Part shown: positions 16,952 to 25,204 of the stretch, piece after piece
Layout of the letters: every line of letters begins with the position of its first letter
Numbering within the stretch: the stretch's first letter is position 1
NCBI RefSeq assembly: GCF_030408575.1
Contig: NZ_CP047047.1
Span: 1,723,991-1,787,990 of the forward strand
DNA length: 64,000 bases
DNA from: Corynebacterium auris
Lineage (GTDB): Bacteria > Actinomycetota > Actinomycetes > Mycobacteriales > Mycobacteriaceae
Direction: 5' to 3'
Made by a program: the position numbers and the translations under genes
Notes under the pieces: generated by a model
What the model saw: the letters and a program-made list of their open reading frames with translations, nothing else
What the model was told of the DNA's origin: nothing
Databases searched by the model: none

Positions 16952-18608
16952 CGATCTTCACCTCCACGTTCTGGCGGCCGAGCGAGGGCGTGGCACTCAG
17001 CAAAGTCTGGGTCACCTCGTGCCGGGGACGGGTGAACAGCTCCGTTGTCTCGTTTTCCTCCACGATCCGGCCGCGGTCGATCACGCCGACCGTGTGGGCG
17101 ATGTCGCGCACCACCGCCAGGTCGTGGGAGATGAACAACATGGCCACCCCGGTTTCGCCCTGGAGGTCGATCAAGAGGTCGAGGACGGTCGCCTGGACGG
17201 ACACGTCGAGGGCGCTGACCGGCTCGTCGGCGATGATGACCGTCGGCTCGACGACGAGCGCGCGGGCGATGGCGACACGCTGGAGCTGCCCGCCGCTGAG
17301 CTCGGTGACGCGCGCCGCCGCCGCCCGCTGAGGCAGGCGCACCTGCTCGAGCGCACGGAGGACCTTCTCGCGGCGTTGCTTTTTCGTGCCTATGCCCTGG
17401 GCCCGCAGCGGGTCCGCGATCGCGTCGGCGATGGTGAGCTTCGGGTTAAAGCTGCCGTAGGGGTTTTGCTGCACGTACTGGAGCTGCCTGCGCTTTTCCC
17501 GCAGCCCCTTGCCGCGCAGCTGCGTGATGTCCTCCCCGCCCAGAAGGACTTTGCCCTCGGTGGGCTCCTCGAGGCGCAGCGCGATGCGCCCGAGCGTGGT
17601 CTTGCCCGACCCGCTCTCGCCGATCAGCCCGTAGGTCTCGCCCTGCGGGATGGACAGCGAAATGCCCTTCACCACCGGGGCGGAGTTCGCTCCGAAGGCC
17701 TTGACAATGCCGTCGAGCTCCAGTGCTGCAGGTTTCTGCCCGAGGTCGCTGCGCTCCGCGCGCGCCCCGGCGCGGCGGGCGCCGCTGGTACCCACGACGC
17801 TGGCGAGCAGGGTCTTTGTGTAGGGGTGCTGCGGGTTGGAGACGATCTCGCTGGTCGGGCCGTGCTCGACGAGGCGCCCTTCCGACATGACCAGGATCCG
17901 CTGGGCCCGCTCTGCGGCGACGCCGAGGTCGTGGGTAATCATCAGAGTGGCCAGCTGGTTGTCGCGGGCGAGCTGTTCCATCGTGTCCAGCACGCGCTTT
18001 TGCACGGTGACGTCGAGGGCGCTGGTCGGCTCGTCCGCCACCAGCACGCGCGGGCCGGCGGCGATGCCGATGGCGAAGAGCACGCGCTGGCGCTGCCCGC
18101 CGGACAGTTCGTGCGGGTAGGCGTCAGCCGCGCCCGCGGGATCCTGGATACCGACCGCGTGGAGTAGCTCGGTGACCCTCTCCGTGAGGTTCCGGCCGCC
18201 GCGGCCACCGGCTCCTTCGTGCAGGGTGATGGCCTCCGCGACCTGGTCGCCGACGCGGTGGGAGGGGTTGAGGGACACGCCCGGGTCCTGGGGCACGTAG
18301 CCGATGTGGCGGCCGCGGACGCCGCGCAGGTCCTTTTCGTCCATCTCGGCGATGTCCACCGGTTCGCCGTCGCGCGCGATGGTGATGGAGCCGACCTTCT
18401 CCGCACGGGTGCGGCCGCCGCGGGCGTCGAGAAGCCCAACGAGCGCACGCGCGAGAGTGGACTTGCCGGATCCCGACTCCCCCACCAGCGCGACGGTCTC
18501 GCCCGCGTGGAGCTCGAACGAGACGTCGTTGACGGCGTGGACCGCGCCCTTGCGGTTGACGTAGGCGATGGATAGCCCGCTGACCTGCAGCAAAGGTGTA
18601 GTGCTCAT
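16944..18608 (-). CDS. ABC importer double ATP-binding protein (DppD-DppF fusion type)
   Basis: Energises the importer. The ATG at 18608 (MSTTPLLQVSGLSIAYV) is preferred over an upstream extension that would overlap the permease gene. The 554 residues hold two complete NBDs. The first has Walker A GESGSGKST, signature LSGGQRQR and Walker B VADEPTSALD. The second has Walker A GESGSGKTT, signature LSGGQLQR and IIADEPVSALD. Single-chain double ATPases of this kind are common in actinobacterial peptide/nickel importers. It lies 16 bases after the DppC-like permease and overlaps the substrate-binding protein gene. Confidence 0.94.
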   Translation of the reverse strand: MSTTPLLQVSGLSIAYVNRKGAVHAVNDVSFELHAGETVALVGESGSGKSTLARALVGLLDARGGRTRAEKVGSITIARDGEPVDIAEMDEKDLRGVRGRHIGYVPQDPGVSLNPSHRVGDQVAEAITLHEGAGGRGGRNLTERVTELLHAVGIQDPAGAADAYPHELSGGQRQRVLFAIGIAAGPRVLVADEPTSALDVTVQKRVLDTMEQLARDNQLATLMITHDLGVAAERAQRILVMSEGRLVEHGPTSEIVSNPQHPYTKTLLASVVGTSGARRAGARAERSDLGQKPAALELDGIVKAFGANSAPVVKGISLSIPQGETYGLIGESGSGKTTLGRIALRLEEPTEGKVLLGGEDITQLRGKGLREKRRQLQYVQQNPYGSFNPKLTIADAIADPLRAQGIGTKKQRREKVLRALEQVRLPQRAAAARVTELSGGQLQRVAIARALVVEPTVIIADEPVSALDVSVQATVLDLLIDLQGETGVAMLFISHDLAVVRDIAHTVGVIDRGRIVEENETTELFTRPRHEVTQTLLSATPSLGRQNVEVKIGA

Positions 18609-18624
18609 GTCTTTCACATTCCTT

Positions 18625-19455
18625 CTAGGGGGTGCGCAGCAACTGCGAAATCCGGTTGATGGCAATGACTGTGATGGCAATGATGAGGCCCGGGATCGTG
18701 GAGATCCACGGGTAGCCCGCGAGGAAGTCCCGGCCCTCCGCGACCAACGCTCCCCACTCCGGCGCGGGCGGCGGAGTGCCGTAGCCGAGGAAGCTGAACG
18801 TGCTGATCATGAGGATCGCCGTGCCGCACTCCAGGACCGCCAGGGCGAAGACCGGGCCGACGGCGTTGGGCACGACGTGGCGCACCACGATGTCGATCTC
18901 GCTGTTGCCCGCCGCGCGCGCCGCCTCGATGTAGGCGCGGTTGCGAATGCTCTTAACCTCAGCGCGCGTCACTCGCGCAATCGGCGCGATGCAGCCGATG
19001 CCGATGGCGAGCGCAACGTTCGCCGTGCCGAAGCCGACGGCGACGATGACGGTCAGCGACAGCAGCAGCGAGGGAATGGACAGGATCACGTCAATGACCC
19101 GCATGAATACCGAGTCCGTCTTCCCGCCGACGTATCCGGCCACCGCGCCGATGGCGACACCCACGACGAGGGCGAGCAGCAGGGCCAGCCCGACGGACTG
19201 CAGTGTCAGCTGCGTGCCGTGCACCACGCGGGAGTAGACGTCGCGGCCGACCTGATCGGTGCCGAACCAGTGCTGCGCGCTCGGCGGCTGGAGCCGCTCG
19301 AACACGTCACCTTCCAGCGGGTGCGAGGTGGCAAAGACCCCGGGCACGATCGCCCACACCAGGATGAGGGCCACCCAGATCAGGGCCAGCACGGCCGTGG
19401 GTTCGAACTCGATTCGCTTGCCGACGCCCTTCTTTGGCGCCACCGAGGTAGACAT
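18625..19455 (-). CDS. ABC importer permease, DppC type
   Basis: Inner-membrane permease of 276 residues. It has a first transmembrane helix (TAVLALIWVALILVWAIVPG), the DppC-typical external loop (QHWFGTDQVGRDVYSRVVHG), and then five further helices around the EAA-like loop (EAARAAGNSEIDIVVRHVVPN). It pairs with the DppB-type permease that ends 2 bases upstream (stop at 19458, start at 19455) and is followed by the ATPase. Confidence 0.93.
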   Translation of the reverse strand: MSTSVAPKKGVGKRIEFEPTAVLALIWVALILVWAIVPGVFATSHPLEGDVFERLQPPSAQHWFGTDQVGRDVYSRVVHGTQLTLQSVGLALLLALVVGVAIGAVAGYVGGKTDSVFMRVIDVILSIPSLLLSLTVIVAVGFGTANVALAIGIGCIAPIARVTRAEVKSIRNRAYIEAARAAGNSEIDIVVRHVVPNAVGPVFALAVLECGTAILMISTFSFLGYGTPPPAPEWGALVAEGRDFLAGYPWISTIPGLIIAITVIAINRISQLLRTP

Positions 19456-19457
19456 GT

Positions 19458-20495
19458 CTATTCCCCTTCCTGTCGGGTCCGAACGGAGCGCGCCGTGCGC
19501 TGCCGCGGGTCAATGAGCGGGTACGCCAGGTCCACCAACGCGTTGATGACCGAGTACGCGAGCGAGACCACGAGGACCGCGCCGAGCACCACGGGGATGT
19601 CCTGGTTGGTCACGGCCGTGACGATGAGCCGGCCGAAGCCCGCGCGGGAGAAGACGGTTTCCGTCACCACCGCGCCGGTGACGAGGTTGCCCAGCAGCAG
19701 GCCGGCCATGGTCAGCACCGGGCCCGCGGCGTTGCGCGTGGCGTGGAGGAAGAGGATGCGGCCTCGGCCCGCCCCCTTCGCCCGGGCGGTGGTGGTGTAG
19801 GGCGAGGCCAGCTCCTCGTCGAGGCTAAGCGTGAACACCTGGGCGATCATCGCGCCCGTGGACACGGCCAACGGCAGCGCCGGGAGGATGAGGGACCTGA
19901 AGTTGCCGTCGGAAAACGCGGGCAGAATCTGCAGCTCGAACGCGAAGATTTGGATGAAGACGAGCCCGAGCCAGAAGGACGGAATGGAGTACGCCAGTGA
20001 GGGCAGCGCCAACAGCGGCTGGCGGATCCACGGCACGCGCCAGTAGCTCGCGGCGAAGGCCAGGGCGACGCCGCCGATGAGGGAAAACACCACCGCCACC
20101 GCGGCGAGGCGCAGCGTGGGGACGATGGCCTCGCCGATGATGGTGGTCACCTCCTGCCCCATCTGGTAGGAAACTCCCAGATCACCGGTGAGAAGGCCCC
20201 CCAGTGCGACGAAGTACTGGACGATAAGGGGGCGGTCCAGGCCGCGCTCGGCGGCGAACGCGTCGATCTCTTCCTGGGGCAAGGTCGCGGCGTCCGGCCC
20301 GAGGATAAGCAGCACGGGATCGCCGGGCAGAGCATTGAGAAGGAAGAACGCCGCCGTGTACGCGGCCCAGACGACGAAGATCGCCTGCACGATCCGGCTG
20401 ACGATACGCCGGCCGGGCGAATTCTTAGTGGTGCGCGCGGACCCGGCGCTCTGCGCCTGCCGGGCCGCGTCGTTGCCTAACTCCAGCGTTGTCAT
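19458..20495 (-). CDS. ABC importer permease, DppB type (first gene of operon)
   Basis: The 345-residue permease has the DppB hallmarks: an N-terminal helix after a cytoplasmic segment, then FFLLNALPGDPVLLILG, GLDRPLIVQYFVALGGLLTGDLGVSYQMG, and the EAA-like loop YTTTARAKGAGRGRILFLHATRNAA. The N-terminal 35 residues are an extra polar extension. It is the first gene of a seven-gene minus-strand operon (permeases, ATPase, binding protein, two flavin monooxygenases, FAD/NAD(P) protein). A GAGG ribosome site lies 7 bases before the ATG. Two McbR-like motifs lie in the 163 bases upstream. Confidence 0.93.
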   Translation of the reverse strand: MTTLELGNDAARQAQSAGSARTTKNSPGRRIVSRIVQAIFVVWAAYTAAFFLLNALPGDPVLLILGPDAATLPQEEIDAFAAERGLDRPLIVQYFVALGGLLTGDLGVSYQMGQEVTTIIGEAIVPTLRLAAVAVVFSLIGGVALAFAASYWRVPWIRQPLLALPSLAYSIPSFWLGLVFIQIFAFELQILPAFSDGNFRSLILPALPLAVSTGAMIAQVFTLSLDEELASPYTTTARAKGAGRGRILFLHATRNAAGPVLTMAGLLLGNLVTGAVVTETVFSRAGFGRLIVTAVTNQDIPVVLGAVLVVSLAYSVINALVDLAYPLIDPRQRTARSVRTRQEGE

Positions 20496-20533
20496 CTTCT
20501 ACCTCGTGTACGTGTCATGGTTCCACGAGATAG

Positions 20534-20549
20534 TAGACAGATCGGTTTT
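20534..20549. promoter_or_regulatory. McbR-like operator, proximal (TAGAC-N6-GTTTT)
   Basis: One perfect TAGAC half and a degraded GTTTT half, separated by six bases. The C. glutamicum McbR consensus as I remember it is TAGAC-N6-GTCTA. It sits about 40 bases before the importer operon and over a possible -10 (TACTAT on the minus strand, 20530-20535). AGATA/TATCT (20528-20553) flanks it as a further inverted repeat. Confidence 0.4.
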
Positions 20550-20622
20550 ATCTTGGCTAAGCTTTTATGCGCCGTGAATTAATGCCATCCACGCTGGTTG
20601 TGGCGCATAAAGCAGTAATGTA

Positions 20623-20638
20623 TAGACCATGCGGTCCG
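20623..20638. promoter_or_regulatory. McbR-like operator, distal (TAGAC-N6-GTCCG)
   Basis: Eight of the ten fixed positions of TAGAC-N6-GTCTA match. It lies about 130 bases before the importer operon and 20 bases after the pdxY stop. The core AGACC-ATGC-GGTC could also form a small hairpin. Confidence 0.4.
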
Positions 20639-20642
20639 CTTA

Positions 20643-20656
20643 CAGCCTGTCGGCTG
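20643..20656 (-). terminator. possible terminator hairpin after pdxY
   Basis: CAGCC-TGTC-GGCTG forms a 5-bp stem with a 4-base loop directly after the pdxY stop. No T run follows on the minus strand, so it is a weak candidate. Confidence 0.3.
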
Positions 20657-20658
20657 CG

Positions 20659-21510
20659 CTACAGCTGTTCCGCGGTGAACTCCAGCGCAGGCTGAGCGAA
20701 GTGCTCCTGCGCCTCCACGACGAGGAGCTCGCGCGAGTCAGCCCGGAAGGTCTCCTGCAGCAGACCGAACACGGAGGACGCGGTGTGCTCCAGCGCCTCC
20801 TTGGCGTCACCCGAGCGCAGGTAGTGGCCGGTAAAGAGGGCGGCAGCGACGTCGCCGGAGCCGTTGCACTTAATCGGCAGGCGGGGGGTCTGCACGATCC
20901 AGGCACCCTTCTCATCCGAGACGATCATCTCGATGCTCTGCTCCGCGTCCGCCTCCGGGCGCTCCACCGAGGTCACCAACACCGTCTTCGGGCCGATCTC
21001 CTTCGCGGCCTCCACGGCGGCGAGCGTCGAGGCCAGGTCTGTAGCCTCGCGGCCGGTGAGGTAGCCGAGCTCGAACTGGTTCGGGGTGATGATGTCCGCC
21101 GCAGGCACCACCTTGTCGCGCAGCAGGGGCGGGATGTTGTCGGACACGTAGCACTGGGACTTCGCGTTACCCATCACCGGGTCGCAGGCGTAGACCGCGT
21201 TGGGGTTCTTCGCCTTCACGCGGGAGACCGTCTCCACGATGACCTCTCCGATGTCGTCGCCGCCCTGGTAGCCGGACAGGACCGCGTCGACCCGGCCGAG
21301 GACGCCGAGCTCATCCATGCCGTCGATGATCGCGGCAACCTCGGAGGCCGGAATGAGCGGGCCCTGCCAGCGCCCGTAGCCGGTGTGGTTGGAGAAGTTC
21401 ACGGTGTACACGGGCCACACCTCGTGCCCGATGCGCTGAAGGGGAAAGACTGCAGCTGAGTTGCCGACGTGACCGTACGCCACCGCCGATTGGATTGAGA
21501 GAATGTTCAT
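20659..21510 (-). CDS. pdxY: pyridoxal kinase
   Basis: Phosphorylates pyridoxal (vitamin B6 salvage) to pyridoxal 5'-phosphate. The 283-residue ribokinase-fold protein starts with the family signature MNILSIQSAVAYGHVGNSAA and contains VWPVYTVNFSNHTGYG, DPVMGNA and the C-terminal anion hole CNGSGDVAAALFTGHYL (Asp is the catalytic base). It is transcribed alone, with a promoter TTGGGC-17-CACAAT that ends 8 bases before the ATG. It lies with the importer operon inside the block separating cnnm from era. Confidence 0.93.
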   Translation of the reverse strand: MNILSIQSAVAYGHVGNSAAVFPLQRIGHEVWPVYTVNFSNHTGYGRWQGPLIPASEVAAIIDGMDELGVLGRVDAVLSGYQGGDDIGEVIVETVSRVKAKNPNAVYACDPVMGNAKSQCYVSDNIPPLLRDKVVPAADIITPNQFELGYLTGREATDLASTLAAVEAAKEIGPKTVLVTSVERPEADAEQSIEMIVSDEKGAWIVQTPRLPIKCNGSGDVAAALFTGHYLRSGDAKEALEHTASSVFGLLQETFRADSRELLVVEAQEHFAQPALEFTAEQL

Positions 21511-21518
21511 AGCTACCT

Positions 21519-21547
21519 ATTGTGCCCGCCCACCCCACACAGCCCAA
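21519..21547 (-). promoter_or_regulatory. promoter of pdxY (TTGGGC-17-CACAAT)
   Basis: On the minus strand the -35 is TTGGGC (21542-21547) and the -10 is CACAAT (21519-21524), with a 17-base spacer, then 8 bases to the ATG. There is no ribosome binding site, so a leaderless mRNA is likely. The same CACAAT plus 8 bases precedes malQ. Confidence 0.5.
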
Positions 21548-21594
21548 CCGTCGGGGGCGGGCTGTAAAGGAGAAAAACCGATTCCCCCGCTCCC

Positions 21595-22914
21595 CTACTG
21601 CTCCGCCTGGTACTCGTCGACGACCTCGGGGAGCTCGACAAGGACCGTGCGCACCTTCACGCGCCCGCGGCGGTCGCGCCCGCCCTCGGCTGTGAAGCGC
21701 AGGTCCGACAGCCACACCGTGGACCCGGGCAGCGGCACGCGGCCGAGCTCGAAGGAGAGCAGGCCGGCGACGGTGTCGACGGAGTCGGTGACCTCCTCGT
21801 CGAACTCAAGCTCGTAGCCGATGTCGTCGGAGAGATAGTCCACCAAGTCATCGAGCGGCAGGCGGGCCTGGGCGCGGTAGAGGCGCGGGCCCACGGCCTC
21901 GATGGGGGCCTCCTCGTCCTCGTCGTACTCGTCGGTGATCTCGCCGACGATCTCCTCGAGCAGGTCTTCCATGGTGAGCAGGCCCGCCACCGCCCCGTAT
22001 TCATCGATCAGCACCGCGATGTGGGTGTTGATCCGCTGCATCTCCTGCAGCAGCACGTCGAGGGGCTTCGAATCGGGGATGAACAGCGGCTCGCGCATGA
22101 CCGTGGAGATCTGCGCGCTGGGGTCGATGGGGTCGCCATTTTCGGCGAACATGTCCTTCAGGTAGGCCACGCCGATGATCTCGTCGACGTTTTCGCCGAT
22201 GACGGGCACACGCGAGTGGCCGGAGCGCACCATGAGGCGCACCGTCTGCCGCACCGTCTTTTCCCCCTCGATCCAGATCATCTCCGGGCGCGGGACCATC
22301 ACCTGCCGGGCATAGGTTTCCGCCAGGTCGAAGATGTTCTGGATCATGCGGTGCTCGGTGGTCTCCACCACGCCCTGTTCCTGGGCGATGTCGACCATCT
22401 CGCGCAGCTCCACCTCGGTGCTATACGGCCCGTCGCGGAAGTCGCGGCCCGGGTGGAAGATGTTGCCCACCCGGATCAGCAGCCGCGCCACGGGGCCGAA
22501 AACCCGGTTGAACACCACGAGCCACTGCGCGGAGCGCAGCGAAATCATGTAGGGGTTGCGCCGCCCCGCCGTGCGGGCGAAGACGCCGATAATGCTGAAC
22601 TGCGCCAGGGTGACCGCGAGGATCGCCGTCGTGATCGCCCACGCGTCCGAGGAGATCACGTCCATGCACAGCATCGCGGCGAAGACCGCGGCGGTGACGT
22701 CGAGCACGGTGGCGAACATGACCAGCATGTTGATGTGGCTCGCGCGGTGCTCAAGAACGCGCAGCAGCGCCTTCGCGCCGGGGACGTCGTCCTTGTGCAT
22801 CGTCTCCACGCGCACGCGCGAGATCGGCGTCAGCGCCGCCTCGATCGAGCCGAGCAGGCCTGACAGCAGCAGCGCGACAACCGCCACGATGCCGTAGGCG
22901 ATGGTGACCTCCAC
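21595..22914 (-). CDS. CNNM/CorC-type transporter-associated protein (DUF21-CBS)
   Basis: The 439-residue membrane protein is of the hemolysin-C/CorC-like CNNM family. An N-terminal DUF21 domain of about three to four helices (1-190, starts TIAYGIVAVVALLLSGLLG) is followed by a CBS pair (about 205-325; VPRPEMIWIEGEKTV and EYGAVAGLLTMEDLLEEIVGEI). A CorC_HlyC domain ends the protein (about 345-430). Relatives are linked to magnesium or cobalt efflux. It begins directly at the ybeY stop, as in the usual phoH-ybeY-cnnm-era order; here era is displaced about 10.5 kb downstream. Confidence 0.92.
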   Translation of the reverse strand: MEVTIAYGIVAVVALLLSGLLGSIEAALTPISRVRVETMHKDDVPGAKALLRVLEHRASHINMLVMFATVLDVTAAVFAAMLCMDVISSDAWAITTAILAVTLAQFSIIGVFARTAGRRNPYMISLRSAQWLVVFNRVFGPVARLLIRVGNIFHPGRDFRDGPYSTEVELREMVDIAQEQGVVETTEHRMIQNIFDLAETYARQVMVPRPEMIWIEGEKTVRQTVRLMVRSGHSRVPVIGENVDEIIGVAYLKDMFAENGDPIDPSAQISTVMREPLFIPDSKPLDVLLQEMQRINTHIAVLIDEYGAVAGLLTMEDLLEEIVGEITDEYDEDEEAPIEAVGPRLYRAQARLPLDDLVDYLSDDIGYELEFDEEVTDSVDTVAGLLSFELGRVPLPGSTVWLSDLRFTAEGGRDRRGRVKVRTVLVELPEVVDEYQAEQ

Positions 22915-23481
22915 TTAGCGCTGCTCCCTCATCTTCCTGTCCAGTTCCTCGCGGTCGGCGGCGGAGGGGAAGGCGTGGGTGCCCGCGGGCTTCGGCTGGT
23001 ACTCCACGCCGCGGGCCGCGAGGTCGTCGTACCACTCGGCGAGGATCTCGTTTTGCAGGGCGAACATCTCGCGCTCGTCGTCGGGAGCGATGTGGTCGTA
23101 GCCCAGCAGGTGCAGCACGCCGTGGACCGTCAGCAGTGCGAGCTCGTGGCCTAGGTCGTGCCCCGCCATCTCCGCCTGCTTGCGGTCGAAGGCCGGGCAG
23201 AGCACGATATCGCCGAGCAGAGCGACGCCCGGAGAGGTCGCGTCGGGGCGCCCGCTGCCGGGGGTGAGCTCGTCCATGGGGAAGCTCATCACGTCGGTCG
23301 GGCCCTCCAGGTCCATCCAGCGCACGTGGAGGTCGGCCATGGTCGGCTCGTCGACGAGCGTGATGGTGGCCTCGGTGTCGGGGTGGACGTCCATGGCTGT
23401 CAGGGCGAAAGAACAGACGTCGACAAGCATTTGCTCGTTAACGTCGGACTCGCCGGACTCGTTCAAAACCTCGATGCTCAT
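22915..23481 (-). CDS. ybeY: endoribonuclease YbeY (16S rRNA maturation)
   Basis: Single-strand endoribonuclease involved in 16S 3'-end maturation and ribosome quality control. The three-histidine zinc motif is present as [11 protein letters not shown]. The 188-residue product has a C-terminal extension ([25 protein letters not shown]) typical of actinobacteria. Its ATG overlaps the phoH stop by four bases, and its stop abuts the cnnm start, so the three are tightly coupled. Confidence 0.94.
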   Translation of the reverse strand: MSIEVLNESGESDVNEQMLVDVCSFALTAMDVHPDTEATITLVDEPTMADLHVRWMDLEGPTDVMSFPMDELTPGSGRPDATSPGVALLGDIVLCPAFDRKQAEMAGHDLGHELALLTVHGVLHLLGYDHIAPDDEREMFALQNEILAEWYDDLAARGVEYQPKPAGTHAFPSAADREELDRKMREQR

Positions 23482-24488
23482 TCGTACACGCCCTCCTCGC
23501 GCTGCGACTGCTTTCTTTCGTAGCGCGCCGCGTTCTGCGCGTCGTGCTTGTCGTAGGCCGCGACGATCGCGGAGATCAGGTGGTGGCGCACGACGTCCTC
23601 GGCGCGCAGCTCCTCAAAGTGGATGCCCTCGATGGCGCCGAGGATACGCCGCGCCACGCGCAGGCCTGAAACCGTGCCGCTGGGCAGGTCGACCTGGGAG
23701 ATGTCACCGGTGACCACCATCTTTGAGCCGAAGCCGAGGCGGGTAAGGAACATCTTCATCTGGCTGCCGGTGGTGTTTTGCGCCTCGTCGAGGATGACGA
23801 AGGCATCGTTGAGCGTGCGCCCGCGCATGTAGGCGAGCGGGGCGACCTCGATAATCCCGGCGTCCATGAGCTTGGGGATCATCTCGGGGTCCAGCATGTC
23901 CCGCAGGGCGTCGTACAGCGGGCGCAGGTACGGGTCAATCTTGTCGTTCAGGGTGCCGGGCAGAAAGCCCAGCTTCTCCCCCGCCTCGACGGCGGGGCGG
24001 GTGAGGATGATGCGCTTGACCTCTTTGGCCTGCAGCGCCTGCACCGCCTTCGCCACGGCGAGGTAGGTTTTGCCCGAGCCCGCGGGCCCGATGCCGAAGG
24101 TGATCGTGTTCTCGTCAATCGCGTCCACGTAGCGGCGCTGCCCCGCCGTCTTCGGGCGGATCACCTTGCCGCGGCGGGCCACGATCTCCGCTCCGAGCAT
24201 CTCGGCCACCGACTCCGGCGCCTCCGTCTCCATGATCCGGGTGGCATGGACGACGGTGTCCGGGCTGATCGGCACCCCGCGCCGCGCCATCGATTCGAGC
24301 TCCTCGAGCGCGCGCGTGGCGTGGGCGACATCGGCGGCGGCGCCCCTGATGGTCACCCGCGAACCGCGCGCGTGCAGGCTCGCGCCGAGCTGCTGGTTGA
24401 GCACGCGCAGGTTGCCGTCGTTAATGCCCAGGACCGATTGAGCGTACGCGGAGTCGAGGTCGACCCTGCGCGTCAGCAGTTCTTCCAT
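23478..24488 (-). CDS. PhoH-family ATPase (PhoH-like)
   Basis: The 336-residue P-loop ATPase is related to E. coli YbeZ. An N-terminal KH-like region (about 1-110) precedes the PhoH domain with Walker [12 protein letters not shown] and Walker [12 protein letters not shown], followed by [21 protein letters not shown]. It is always near ybeY and thought to act with it in rRNA processing. It starts 11 bases after the rsmE stop and overlaps ybeY by four bases. Confidence 0.93.
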   Translation of the reverse strand: MEELLTRRVDLDSAYAQSVLGINDGNLRVLNQQLGASLHARGSRVTIRGAAADVAHATRALEELESMARRGVPISPDTVVHATRIMETEAPESVAEMLGAEIVARRGKVIRPKTAGQRRYVDAIDENTITFGIGPAGSGKTYLAVAKAVQALQAKEVKRIILTRPAVEAGEKLGFLPGTLNDKIDPYLRPLYDALRDMLDPEMIPKLMDAGIIEVAPLAYMRGRTLNDAFVILDEAQNTTGSQMKMFLTRLGFGSKMVVTGDISQVDLPSGTVSGLRVARRILGAIEGIHFEELRAEDVVRHHLISAIVAAYDKHDAQNAARYERKQSQREEGVYE

Positions 24489-24499
24489 GGCCCCTCACA

Positions 24500-25204
24500 T
24501 TACCAGCGGGCTGTGAGCACACCGATGGCGCTCAGCGCCGCGAGAGCCGCCGTCGCCGTGCGCAGCACTTCCGGGCCCAGCTTGACTGCTGTGCCGCCGA
24601 TGAGTTCGAGCTCCTCGGCGCCGATCCCGCCCTCCGGGCCGACCACCAGGGCGACCTCCGGACCGAAGACGACCTCGCGCAGGGCGGTCGCGGCCGATTC
24701 GTGCAGCACCAGCACCTGCTTGCCCCCGAGCACGCCGGCCAGCTGGTTGGTGGTCACCGGGGAGCTGACCTCGGGCACCCACGCCCGGCGCGACTGCTTC
24801 GCCGCCGCCTGCGCCGCCGAGCGCCACTTTTCCACCTGCTTGTCCTGCTTGGTGGCCGGCCAGCGCGCCACAGTGCGGTGCGAGATCCACGGCACGATCG
24901 CGTCGGCGCCGCCCTGCACGGCGAGGTCGACGGCGAGCTCGGCGCGCTCGCCCTTCGGGATCGCCTGCACCACGGTCACGCGCGGGCGCGGCGGCGCCAC
25001 CCGGTCCACGGCGAGGACCTCGCCGCGCAGCTCGTCCTTGCCGGAAACCGAGGTGACCTCCACGGTGGCGGCGGTGCCACGGCCGTCGGTAAGCACGACG
25101 CGCTCGCCCGGCTGCACGCGCTTGACGGTGACGGCGTGGCGTCCCTCCGCCCCGCCGAGGCGGCCGGAGGCAGGATCGGGGGCAAGGAAGTACGGCAGGC
25201 TCAT
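24500..25204 (-). CDS. rsmE: 16S rRNA m3U1498 methyltransferase RsmE
   Basis: SPOUT methyltransferase that modifies U1498 of 16S rRNA. The 234-residue protein starts [18 protein letters not shown] with an N-terminal PUA-like domain and ends in the trefoil-knot SAM site ([19 protein letters not shown] ... [13 protein letters not shown]). The ATG at 25204 overlaps the dnaJ2 stop as ATGA, which fixes the start; a longer open frame upstream is the shadow of dnaJ2. Confidence 0.94.
   Translation of the reverse strand: MSLPYFLAPDPASGRLGGAEGRHAVTVKRVQPGERVVLTDGRGTAATVEVTSVSGKDELRGEVLAVDRVAPPRPRVTVVQAIPKGERAELAVDLAVQGGADAIVPWISHRTVARWPATKQDKQVEKWRSAAQAAAKQSRRAWVPEVSSPVTTNQLAGVLGGKQVLVLHESAATALREVVFGPEVALVVGPEGGIGAEELELIGGTAVKLGPEVLRTATAALAALSAIGVLTARW

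Noticed and set aside
20304-20310. GATAAGC at 20304 and 27216, and GCTTATCGGCG at 46059, as copies of the 11-mer
   Set aside because: They lack the full CGTCGATAAGC core (the last has one mismatch), so they were not counted.
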